From: Shimia marina
Lineage (GTDB): Bacteria > Pseudomonadota > Alphaproteobacteria > Rhodobacterales > Rhodobacteraceae
Assembly: GCF_001458175.1 (NCBI RefSeq)
Contig: NZ_CYPW01000006.1
Span: 704,103 to 768,102 of the forward strand
Length of the DNA: 64,000 nucleotides
Direction: 5' to 3'
A model generated the notes under the pieces. It was not told the DNA's origin and made no database searches. It was given only the letters and a program-made list of their open reading frames with translations. The translations under genes were made by a program, and so were the position numbers. This document shows, in pieces, positions 15,772-22,860 of this stretch; within the stretch, counting starts at the first letter, position 1, and each line of letters begins with the position of its first letter.

Positions 15772-17033
15772 GCCACGGCTCCAAAGGCTGCATCGAGGGT
15801 TTCGGCAAGCAAATCCGCATCTGCGCGGCCAAAGGCACAGGGCGGGCGGATCTTCAGCGTGTTGTCAAATCGGCCCTCGGTGTGCAGCAGCACGCCACGG
15901 TTGCGCATCTCTTCCACCATTGCATCACAGAGCGCGGTTGCCGGTTTGCCATCGCGCCACAGCTCTGCTCCAAAGAACAGGCCAGATCCGCGCACATCGG
16001 CGATCACATCATAGCGTGTCTGCAGCTCTTTGAGCAGGCCCACCGCATAGGCGCCCACATCCTTGGCGTTCTCCACAAGGTTTTCGTCTTCAATCACATT
16101 GAGCACCGCCATGGCCGCCGCCGCACTCACCGGATTGCCGCCAAAGGTGTTGAAATATTTGAACCCTTCCTGAAACGCGGTGAGGATCTCAGGCCGGGTG
16201 ATCACGGCGGCCACCGGGTGGCCATTGGCCATTGGCTTGCCCAGCGTCACAATATCGGGCGCAAAGTTCAGCTTCTGATGGCCCCACCAATGGCTGCCAA
16301 TCCGGCCAAATCCCGGCTGCACCTCATCGGCAATAATGATCCCGCCCGCCGCACGCACCAGCGCGATGGCGTCGTCAAGAAAGCCCTCTTCCAACGTCGG
16401 GAAGCCTTCGTTGGCAAAATAGGGGCAGACAATCAGAGCTGAGACCCCATGACCATTGGCCTCAAGCTCTGCGATGGCGGTTTTCACACCTTCAGCAAAA
16501 GCTTTGGCCTGACCTTCCCGTGTGCCGCCCGGCGGCATCATATTGTCGGGCGCGGGCGCACGTTTCACATGGTCCTGAAAGCCGCCGATGGGCACTTTGG
16601 AGGTGTTAAGCTGGCTCACCGCTGCGGTATTGCCGTGATAGGTGTTGTCGGTGGTGATCACCCCGGTCTTGCCGGTCATCGCCTGCGCCATGCGTAGCGC
16701 CACATCATTGGCCTCAGAGCCGGAACAGACCATCACCATACTGTCGAGGTCATGGTCAAACTTCGCGGTCAACGCTTCGCCATATTCCAGAATGCCGTCA
16801 TGCACGTAACGGGTGTGGGTGTTGAGGGTTGCCGCCTGTGTGGCAATCGCTTCCACCACGCGGGGGTGGCAATGGCCCACATGAGGCACGTTGTTGTAGC
16901 AATCCAGATACTTGCGGCCGTCGGTGTCCCAAAGATAGGTCCCTTCGCCGCGGGCCAGATGCACAGGCTCTCTGTAAAATGTCGTCATATGCGGCCCCAA
17001 AAGCCGCGCGCGGCGCGTCAACACATCTGCCAT
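15768..17033 (-). CDS. Class III aminotransferase-fold PLP enzyme, possible phospho-lyase
   Basis: A 421-residue fold-type I PLP enzyme. It has the phosphate-binding CSGSEAND region, IIADEVQPGFGRIG with the PLP-contacting aspartate (about 243-256), and the Schiff-base lysine Lys266 (VTLGKPMANG). GVLLHTEGRFDNTLKIRPP near the C-terminus is typical of the AGXT2-like branch. The translationally coupled APH-fold kinase next door suggests beta-elimination of a phosphorylated amino alcohol rather than transamination. The ATG at 17033 follows AGGGAGC, better than an in-frame upstream ATG at 17060. Confidence 0.85.
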   Translation of the reverse strand: MADVLTRRARLLGPHMTTFYREPVHLARGEGTYLWDTDGRKYLDCYNNVPHVGHCHPRVVEAIATQAATLNTHTRYVHDGILEYGEALTAKFDHDLDSMVMVCSGSEANDVALRMAQAMTGKTGVITTDNTYHGNTAAVSQLNTSKVPIGGFQDHVKRAPAPDNMMPPGGTREGQAKAFAEGVKTAIAELEANGHGVSALIVCPYFANEGFPTLEEGFLDDAIALVRAAGGIIIADEVQPGFGRIGSHWWGHQKLNFAPDIVTLGKPMANGHPVAAVITRPEILTAFQEGFKYFNTFGGNPVSAAAAMAVLNVIEDENLVENAKDVGAYAVGLLKELQTRYDVIADVRGSGLFFGAELWRDGKPATALCDAMVEEMRNRGVLLHTEGRFDNTLKIRPPCAFGRADADLLAETLDAAFGAVA

Positions 17034-17108
17034 GGGTTGCTCCCTATTTCTTCCCGGCAAAACTCTTGCGTCTTTCTGCGCCCGATGCCTGCCAATCGCA
17101 ACCCCGGA

Positions 17109-17531
17109 TCAATCGTCGCGTGTAATCCGCCCGCGCATGGCTTTGACTTCACCGCGCTCTTTCTTGGCCTTCAGTCGTCGCTGCTGGCTGCCGTAGGTGG
17201 GTTTGGTTTTGATCCGACGTTTGGGCGCCACCAGCGCCTTTCGGATCAGCTCGGCAAGACGGTCACGCGCGATCTCCCGGTTGCGGGCCTGACTGCGGGT
17301 TTCGTCACATTGCAGCACCACCGCGCCATCTTTGGTCCAGCGCCGTCCGGCCAGCCGTTTCAGCCGTGCTTTGATCGGGGCACTCAGCGCCGGGGAGCGC
17401 GCGGCTTCAAACCGCAGCTCAACTGCTGAGGAGACCTTGTTCACATTCTGCCCACCGGGTCCGCTGGCGCGCATGAACTGTTCGGTCAGTTCCCAGTCTT
17501 CAATTGTGATCTCATCGCTGATTCTCAGCAT
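17109..17531 (-). CDS. arfB: Peptidyl-tRNA hydrolase ArfB (YaeJ)
   Basis: A 140-residue ribosome-rescue factor that hydrolyses peptidyl-tRNA on stalled ribosomes. It has the release-factor GGQ motif in SGPGGQNVNKV (GGQ at 26-28) and the basic C-terminal tail (RRIKTKPTYGSQQRRLKAKKERG, split by helices) that enters the empty mRNA channel. The length matches the family. It lies 75 bases upstream of the aminotransferase gene on the same strand. An 11-bp-periodic repeat and a terminator precede it. Confidence 0.93.
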   Translation of the reverse strand: MLRISDEITIEDWELTEQFMRASGPGGQNVNKVSSAVELRFEAARSPALSAPIKARLKRLAGRRWTKDGAVVLQCDETRSQARNREIARDRLAELIRKALVAPKRRIKTKPTYGSQQRRLKAKKERGEVKAMRGRITRDD

Positions 17532-17597
17532 GGCGCTCCCCGCGTTGCGCGGTCGGTGGGTTAAGATATGTGCTTTTCTATGTGCTCAAAAAATCCA

Positions 17598-17641
17598 CCG
17601 ACGCAATACAGTCGGGATACCGACGCGATACCGACGTGAAA
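17598..17641 (-). repeat. Four-unit 11-bp tandem repeat, copy 1
   Basis: Four consecutive 11-base units on the plus strand: CCGACGCAATA (17598-17608), CAGTCGGGATA (17609-17619), CCGACGCGATA (17620-17630) and CCGACGTGAAA (17631-17641). The reverse complement aligns unit for unit with 35511-35554. A shared TTAACCA(C)TTTTTTG stretch precedes both copies. It lies 66 bases upstream of arfB. Confidence 0.8.
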
Positions 17642-17671
17642 TTTTGCACAAAAAAGTGGTTAACGCGCATC

Positions 17672-17706
17672 AAAAAGGGCTGCTTCCCGCGTTGGAAACA
17701 GCCCTT
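17672..17706 (-). terminator. Rho-independent terminator on the minus strand
   Basis: AAGGGCTG (17675-17682) pairs with CAGCCCTT (17699-17706). An inner TTCC/GGAA stem closes the loop. On the minus strand it is followed by TTTTTG. It lies about 68 bases after the 18-codon ORF. Confidence 0.8.
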
Positions 17707-17773
17707 CGAGATGATTGGAGGTGCGTCGGTTAGGATCACACCAATTCGGATCTTATGTCAGCCAAGGGCTGCC

Positions 17774-17830
17774 TCAGCTGCACTCCTTCCAAACTGTTCC
17801 GACCTCGTTCTCCATAGCTTCTCTAGACAA
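17774..17830 (-). CDS. Candidate 18-codon small ORF with strong Shine-Dalgarno
   Basis: AAAGGAGG ends five bases before a TTG that opens a short frame, LSREAMENEVGTVWKECS, ending in TGA. An in-frame ATG at codon 6 is a second possible start. A terminator follows about 68 bases later, so the frame sits in what looks like its own short transcript or the end of the transporter transcript. No homologue is recognised. It could be a leader peptide, a small protein or chance. Confidence 0.4.
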   Translation of the reverse strand: MSREAMENEVGTVWKECS

Positions 17831-17899
17831 TGGGCACCTCCTTTCAGATTGTTTCGCGTATCTTCAGCCTGCCACAGGCCAAAGATATGTCAAACAAAA

Positions 17900-18535
17900 T
17901 CATGTGGTGCGCGCTGTCAAAGACCCCACGATGATGCGGAATGGCACAAGAGCAAGCAAAGCCAGCGAGAGTTTGACCATCCAATCGGCAAAGGCGAGGC
18001 TGACCCAGAGCGGCACAACCGGCCCTGCGCCCAGCAATGGCAGCATCTCCGCAGCCCAGCTCACGTCGTTGCTCGGTTCGATGAAAGACAGTGCGCCGCT
18101 GAAGGCAACGCTGAAGAAAATGATGGTATCCACAGAGGATCCAATCAGCGTCGAAGCCAGCGGCGCGCGCCACCATGCTCCCTCGCGCATTTCATCAAAC
18201 ACCGCCACATCAAGCAGTTGCGCGGTCAGGAAAGCCAGACCAGAGCCAATGGCAATGCGCAGAGTGACGGCCGGATAGGTGAATCCGTCGCCTTCCAGCA
18301 TGATCTGCGTGCCGATGAAGGAGCAGATAACGCCAACAACAAAGCCCGCAAGCACCACACGGCGTGCCGCAGCGGCACCGTAAACGCGGTTCATGACGTC
18401 GGTCACAAGGAAAGCGAGAGGATAGGTAAAGGCACCCCAGGTCAGCCAGTTACCAAACAGGAACTGTACAAGGATGTTGGAGGCAACCACAATGGCCGCC
18501 ATGGCAAGAATGCCAGGAAGATATTTCGTGTTCAT
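17900..18535 (-). CDS. yhhQ: Queuosine precursor transporter (YhhQ/QPTR family)
   Basis: A 211-residue integral membrane protein with six to seven helices and the family's landmark segments: ASNILVQFLFG near the N-terminus, AFLVTDVMNRVYG (about 40-52) and the STLIGSSVDTIIFFSVAF stretch (about 128-145). It takes up queuine or preQ1/preQ0 for tRNA queuosine modification. It may be the last gene of a minus-strand run, 97 bases after the esterase-like gene. No preQ1 riboswitch could be recognised in that gap. Confidence 0.9.
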   Translation of the reverse strand: MNTKYLPGILAMAAIVVASNILVQFLFGNWLTWGAFTYPLAFLVTDVMNRVYGAAAARRVVLAGFVVGVICSFIGTQIMLEGDGFTYPAVTLRIAIGSGLAFLTAQLLDVAVFDEMREGAWWRAPLASTLIGSSVDTIIFFSVAFSGALSFIEPSNDVSWAAEMLPLLGAGPVVPLWVSLAFADWMVKLSLALLALVPFRIIVGSLTARTT

Positions 18536-18632
18536 TTGTCTGAGCCCGTTTTGACAAGGTAGCGGCGACTTGACCCCGCGCGACTCGCGGGACGGTGGCG
18601 CGTTTACCGCTCTGGCGCAGATAAATCAAGTT

Positions 18633-19538
18633 TTATGGGTCTATGATGTATTCCACGATCTCGGTGCGCTGAATCAGGCGAAAGTTGTCATCGCTGATCA
18701 TCGTCAGGCGGATGCGGGCCTGATCATCGCGCCAGACGGACAGGCCTTCAAGATTGTCGTGCCGACCTATGCCTTTTTGAAACAACAGTTTTTCATCGCT
18801 CGCCTGCGTGCCAGAGATGTCAAAACTGCGCGCACGGGTGCGAAATCCAAAGCCGTTGAAACCGCGCTCCAATATGTAAAGCCGCCCATCCGGCCCTATA
18901 TCTGCCCCAACAGGTTGAAACTGTTTATCGCGGTTGAGCGTAAATGCCTTGCGCCATGCGCCGCCCTTTAAGGCAAAGACCTGAATCACATCCTCTGCCC
19001 CGATAGGCGCTTCTGGCATCGCATAAACTGTCCCGTCTGCCGCAGTTGCAATGGCCTCAAATCCCGCGTTTTTAGGCATCTGGTCAAAATCTGCATGCCA
19101 TGCAACCGCTCTGGGAATGGCGCCGGGCTGTGCGAAACGTTCGAGGCGATGCTGGCCTTCAAAAGACACCATGATAGCCCCATTGGGCATCAGGGCCAGA
19201 CCTTCGGTGTCCCGCCCTATGGGGCGCGGTGCAAATTGACCATTCTTTCGCAATACCTGTGCGCGGCGGACATTGGTGACGTCTGAGATCTGGCTGTCCT
19301 CGCGCAGAAGCGCAGCCTGCACAAACTGCCCGCGATCTGACACCGCCAACAGGTTTGTGCCGTCCTCAGATATAATGAGCCCTGAAAACCCGCCAAACCA
19401 GCCTTCCGGGATCTGCCAGCGGTAGCTTGCCAGATGCGTCGCAGCTTGACGGGACGATGGTGTGGCATTGGCCCAAAGCGCATGTAGGGCCAATGCGGCA
19501 AGACCGACGCCTACGGAGATTGCAATACGTTGACGCAT
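18633..19538 (-). CDS. Esterase-like activity of phytase family protein
   Basis: A 301-residue exported protein with a signal peptide or N-terminal anchor (about 1-25). It then shows a beta-propeller-like sequence with GFSGLIISEDGTNLLAVSDRGQF (in two parts, about 49-71), RDTEGLALMPNG (about 109-120), and NAGFEAIAT and DNLEGLSVW repeats. These are marks of the PF13449 family. Its first 28 bases overlap the end of mepA, so the two are co-translated. The activity on a physiological substrate is unknown. Confidence 0.8.
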   Translation of the reverse strand: MRQRIAISVGVGLAALALHALWANATPSSRQAATHLASYRWQIPEGWFGGFSGLIISEDGTNLLAVSDRGQFVQAALLREDSQISDVTNVRRAQVLRKNGQFAPRPIGRDTEGLALMPNGAIMVSFEGQHRLERFAQPGAIPRAVAWHADFDQMPKNAGFEAIATAADGTVYAMPEAPIGAEDVIQVFALKGGAWRKAFTLNRDKQFQPVGADIGPDGRLYILERGFNGFGFRTRARSFDISGTQASDEKLLFQKGIGRHDNLEGLSVWRDDQARIRLTMISDDNFRLIQRTEIVEYIIDP

Positions 19539-20428
19539 TGTTTTGGCAGATCCGTCATCTGGAGTTCACGGCGGGGTTTGGGCGGTGGTGCATTCGGATC
19601 TGGCGGCGGCGGGAAGAGGATATCCTGCACCCATTTGCGGGCATCGTCACATCCATCCCCGGCTGGGGGCGGATCTTGGTTCACACATCCCTCTGCGCCC
19701 TCCGGGCAATTCAGGCGCACGTGAAAATGATAGTGATGTCCCCACCAAGGGCGGATCTTGCGCAGCCAGCTGCGATCGCCTTTCGCATCTTCACACATCT
19801 GCACCTTTGCACCGGGGAAGACAAAGATCCGTGCGACACGGGGATCGCTTGCCGCCGCTTTGAGGATGTTGTGGTGTTGTTTGGTCCAACTGCTGTTCAC
19901 ATAAGCACCGTTGTTGCGGCGCATGGAAATGGAGGAGATGTTCTCGCGCTGAGTAGGGCTGAGCGTGAGCGTGTCCGCAGGGCGCATCCAGATATCAATG
20001 TCCAAGCCAAGCTGATGGCTGCGATGTCCCGTCAGCATCGGCCCGCCCCGTGGCTGGCTGATATCGCCGATATAAAGCCCGTTCCAGCCGGGTTGTTGCG
20101 CCGCTTTGGCTGAGAGATCCTTGATATAGTCGATGGTAACGGGATGGCCCCAGTTGCGATTGCGCGACAGCCGCATGGCCTGCCATGTCGGGCCGGTTTC
20201 TGCCAGTTCCGTGCCACCCGCAAGACAGCCTTTAGCATAGCTGCCAAACGGGCTGCTGCTTTGGTTGGAGGCTTTGGGTTCCGCACCAAAAAGCTGTTTT
20301 GCTTGAACGCCCTGCATGGTGGCAGGAAGCTCCTGATGAGTGGAAAGTGTCACAGTTTTTTGCGGCGGATCCGGTTGGCATGCCGCGAGGCCAAACAAGG
20401 CCAGTACAGTTAAGAGACGGTGCCCCAT
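19511..20428 (-). CDS. mepA: Penicillin-insensitive murein endopeptidase
   Basis: A 305-residue peptidoglycan DD-endopeptidase of the LAS metallopeptidase type. The signal sequence ends in a lipobox-like LAAC (Cys17), so it may be a lipoprotein. The family core is visible: SYAKGCLAGG, RGGPMLTGHRSHQLGLDIDIW with zinc ligands (His and Asp of the HRSHQLGLDID region), and WWGHHYHFHVRLNCP near the C-terminus carrying further histidine ligands. It overlaps the UMF1 transporter gene before it by 19 bases and the esterase-like gene after it by 28 bases. Confidence 0.93.
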   Translation of the reverse strand: MGHRLLTVLALFGLAACQPDPPQKTVTLSTHQELPATMQGVQAKQLFGAEPKASNQSSSPFGSYAKGCLAGGTELAETGPTWQAMRLSRNRNWGHPVTIDYIKDLSAKAAQQPGWNGLYIGDISQPRGGPMLTGHRSHQLGLDIDIWMRPADTLTLSPTQRENISSISMRRNNGAYVNSSWTKQHHNILKAAASDPRVARIFVFPGAKVQMCEDAKGDRSWLRKIRPWWGHHYHFHVRLNCPEGAEGCVNQDPPPAGDGCDDARKWVQDILFPPPPDPNAPPPKPRRELQMTDLPKQCVNVLQSP

Positions 20429-21762
20429 GTTGAATGATCTCCCTTTGGGTCAACCCAGCGTAGCAGGATCAGACCCAGCAGGAAAAGCGCGATAAGCGGT
20501 GTAACGCCAATCTGTTGACTACCGGAGACTGCCGTCATGATGCCAATCAGAAAAGGTGCAATAAACGAGGTGGCTTTGCCCGCCAACGCATAAAGCCCAA
20601 AGGACTCTGCCGTGCGGTCGGGAATGGCCTGCCGCACCATCATCGAGCGGCTGGCTGATTGGATGACGCCCCCAGCGGCCCCAATCGCCGCCCCAAGCAC
20701 ATAAAAGATTATGTCAGGCAGTTTGGATGTCTCTTCAATGGCCATGCCAAACACGCTTTCTCGTGACACAAACACAATGGAAATCGCCACGGCGCAGAGG
20801 ATAAGAATACAGATTTTGATCACGGGTTTGGGGCCAAATTTCATATCTGCCCGCCCACCGAGCCATGCAAATATTGCGCCGGAAATGATGGCCAGAATGC
20901 CAAAGATGCCCACATCCACTACGGACCAGTTCAATACACCCGCGGCGTAGATGCCGCCGAATGTATACATGCCGTTCAGGGCGTCGCGATAAAACATCGA
21001 GCTGCCCAGATAGGCAAAAAGCGATGGGGTCTGCGGTAGGTTCCGAATGGTGCCCCAGACGTCTTTGAGGGCTTTAGCCGTGGCGCCTTTCACAGGTTTG
21101 GACGGTTTTGGATCACGCACCCAAAGCACAAAAGGGATCATGAAGACCGCGAACCAAATCGCCGTCAAAGGCCCGACAAAACGTGTGCCCTCCCGCGCAC
21201 TGGCGTCTAACCCGAAGAGAGGATTAATGCCAATCAGTGTTTTGCCACTGCTGGCGTCTTCGGCAAAAAGGGTCAGCATGATCACCAGAGCCAAAAGCCC
21301 CCCTACATATCCAAAGGCCCAACCATTGCCCGAAATTCGACCGACCTCTTCGGCGCTGCCCAGTTCCGGCAGCATGGAATTGGTGAAAATCGTGGCAAAT
21401 TCCATGCCGATCATGCCGATGGCAAAGAACAGAAGCGTGGTTGTGAGATTAAAGCTGTCCGGAGCAGCCCACCACAGGCCGAAGGAGCCGATGATATACA
21501 TGGCCGAAAAAAGCCATATCCAACGCAGGCGATTGCCGGAATTGTCCGCCAAGGCACCAAGGATTGGCGCGAGAATGGCAATAACCAGGCCTGCCGCTCC
21601 AATGCCAAATCCCCAAACCGTCTGCGCCTGCGCACCGTCTCCGATCAGATCCTTGATGTAAGGAGCAAAAATGAATGTGATCAGAAGAGTGTTGTAAGGT
21701 TGGCTGGCCCAGTCAAAAAAGAACCATCCCCAAATCCGCTTGCGCGCTGTTGTCTGTTGCAT
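20410..21762 (-). CDS. MFS transporter, UMF1 / Atg22 type
   Basis: About 450 residues with 11-12 helices. The first helix region KRIWGWFFFDWASQPYNTLL (about 7-26) is characteristic of UMF1/Atg22-like transporters, and GALADNSGNR is the loop motif. Some relatives export amino acids from vacuoles; the bacterial substrate is unknown. The ATG at 21762 is preferred to 21789 because GAGGGG is correctly spaced before it. Its end overlaps mepA, pointing to one operon with the envelope genes downstream. Confidence 0.85.
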   Translation of the reverse strand: MQQTTARKRIWGWFFFDWASQPYNTLLITFIFAPYIKDLIGDGAQAQTVWGFGIGAAGLVIAILAPILGALADNSGNRLRWIWLFSAMYIIGSFGLWWAAPDSFNLTTTLLFFAIGMIGMEFATIFTNSMLPELGSAEEVGRISGNGWAFGYVGGLLALVIMLTLFAEDASSGKTLIGINPLFGLDASAREGTRFVGPLTAIWFAVFMIPFVLWVRDPKPSKPVKGATAKALKDVWGTIRNLPQTPSLFAYLGSSMFYRDALNGMYTFGGIYAAGVLNWSVVDVGIFGILAIISGAIFAWLGGRADMKFGPKPVIKICILILCAVAISIVFVSRESVFGMAIEETSKLPDIIFYVLGAAIGAAGGVIQSASRSMMVRQAIPDRTAESFGLYALAGKATSFIAPFLIGIMTAVSGSQQIGVTPLIALFLLGLILLRWVDPKGDHSTWGTVS

Positions 21763-21817
21763 CCGTATCCCCTCGGACTTTGTCCACAATTAGACGCGAA
21801 GACACAACCTAAGCAAG

Positions 21818-22354
21818 TTATTCCTGCATAGGGGGCCAAGGGCGGTCTGCGTCTGCTGCGATCCACCCTTTGATCCAGTCTGGCGCGTCAGGAGAAGGGG
21901 TATCCTGCCCCATGGCTTCCATCACGCGCGCAGGTGAGACAATGCCACTCGCATCGGTCACGGCGGCACGGTAGAGCGCATGGTTGGCGCATTCACCGTT
22001 TTGTTTCCACATGGACTGCTCCAGATAAACAAAGCGATCATCCCAACAGGCGGCCCGGCTGCGCATTTCGATTTTCTCAAAGGTGCGAATGCGACGGCGA
22101 TAGCGCACCGAAGCACCGGCCATGGTCATGCTCCATTTCTGTTCTCGTAGCACTTTGACAAGGCCAATACGGCTGGCCAGCGGAATGCGGCCGAGATCAA
22201 ACAATGTGAGCGTGCGACCGTTGTTCAGTTCCATCCAAAGGTCGATATCAGAGGGCCAGCAGCGGTGCTGTGACACATGCGTGCCCGTGACGGGCAGAGG
22301 GCTGGCGTTGCGAAACTTGATCATCTCTTTGACCATACGCATGACTGGGTACAT
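21818..22354 (-). CDS. Acyl-CoA thioesterase-like protein (hotdog fold)
   Basis: A 178-residue protein resembling the 4HBT_2/THEM6-type thioesterases. It has HRCWPSDIDLWMELNNGRTLTLFDLGR (two segments, about 30-56) in place of the hotdog DxxxHxxN-type active-site helix. SVRYRRRIRTFEKIEMRS forms the central strand region. AAAGGAGAC precedes the ATG. It lies 55 bases upstream of the UMF1 gene and is the likely first gene of that minus-strand run. Confidence 0.75.
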   Translation of the reverse strand: MYPVMRMVKEMIKFRNASPLPVTGTHVSQHRCWPSDIDLWMELNNGRTLTLFDLGRIPLASRIGLVKVLREQKWSMTMAGASVRYRRRIRTFEKIEMRSRAACWDDRFVYLEQSMWKQNGECANHALYRAAVTDASGIVSPARVMEAMGQDTPSPDAPDWIKGWIAADADRPWPPMQE

Positions 22355-22480
22355 TGGCGTCTCCTTTGGGCGCTCTTCAATGCTGCCTGCAAGGCTTCGT
22401 CAACCGTGATTCCTGCGTCAGTCTTGTGCTTTTTTCTTTGGGTGCTTAACTGTGGGCCAGTCGCACAAAAGGAGCCTCTC

Positions 22481-22765
22481 ATGATGGCAATTTACGGTCC
22501 GCTTCAGTTGATCCTGAACATCGCCTTCTTCTTCATGCTGGCGCATATCATCATGAGCTGGTTGATCAACTTTCAGGTGTTGAACCTGCATCAGCCTATC
22601 GTGGCGCAGATTTGGACTGGTCTGAACCGCCTGCTGGAGCCAATCTATGAGCCGGTACGCCGGGTCTTGCCAGATACGCGGCCACTGGATCTTGCGCCTC
22701 TGGTGGTGTTCATCATCATCATCTCGCTGCGTGACTATATTCTGCCCTCCATTCTGCTTGGCTAA
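22481..22765 (+). CDS. YggT family membrane protein
   Basis: A 94-residue protein with two hydrophobic segments (about 7-30 and 70-92) joined by the family signature LNRLLEPIYEPVRRVLPDTRPLDLAPL. The family is linked in other bacteria to osmotic or K+ homeostasis and to division-site genes, without a settled function. AAAAGGAG precedes a double ATG at 22481/22484. It is transcribed divergently from the thioesterase and lies 95 bases before recQ. Confidence 0.88.
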   Translation: MMAIYGPLQLILNIAFFFMLAHIIMSWLINFQVLNLHQPIVAQIWTGLNRLLEPIYEPVRRVLPDTRPLDLAPLVVFIIIISLRDYILPSILLG

Positions 22766-22860
22766 GAGCGGTCTTCTGGCTTGAGCCTTCCTGCGCGCTA
22801 TGGGACATTGCGCCAAAGCAGACGGCCCCGATTTGAGGGGCTCAACAGGCAGGGGTAGGC

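Larger units (their letters stand above)
17532..17899 (-). other. Structured intergenic region between the queuosine transporter and arfB
   Basis: Read on the minus strand this 368-base gap holds, in order, a hairpin just after the transporter (17868-17880), a Shine-Dalgarno site and 18-codon ORF (17774-17830), a strong terminator (17672-17706) and an 11-bp tandem repeat (17598-17641). About 65 bases then lead to the arfB start. No protein family is recognised. The order suggests an independent short transcript of roughly 200 bases. Confidence 0.5.

Noticed and set aside
18536..18632. A preQ1 riboswitch upstream of the queuosine precursor transporter
   Set aside because: The minus-strand gap has only a CCCGCG/CGCGGG hairpin. 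Neither the preQ1-I nor the preQ1-II core pattern could be matched.
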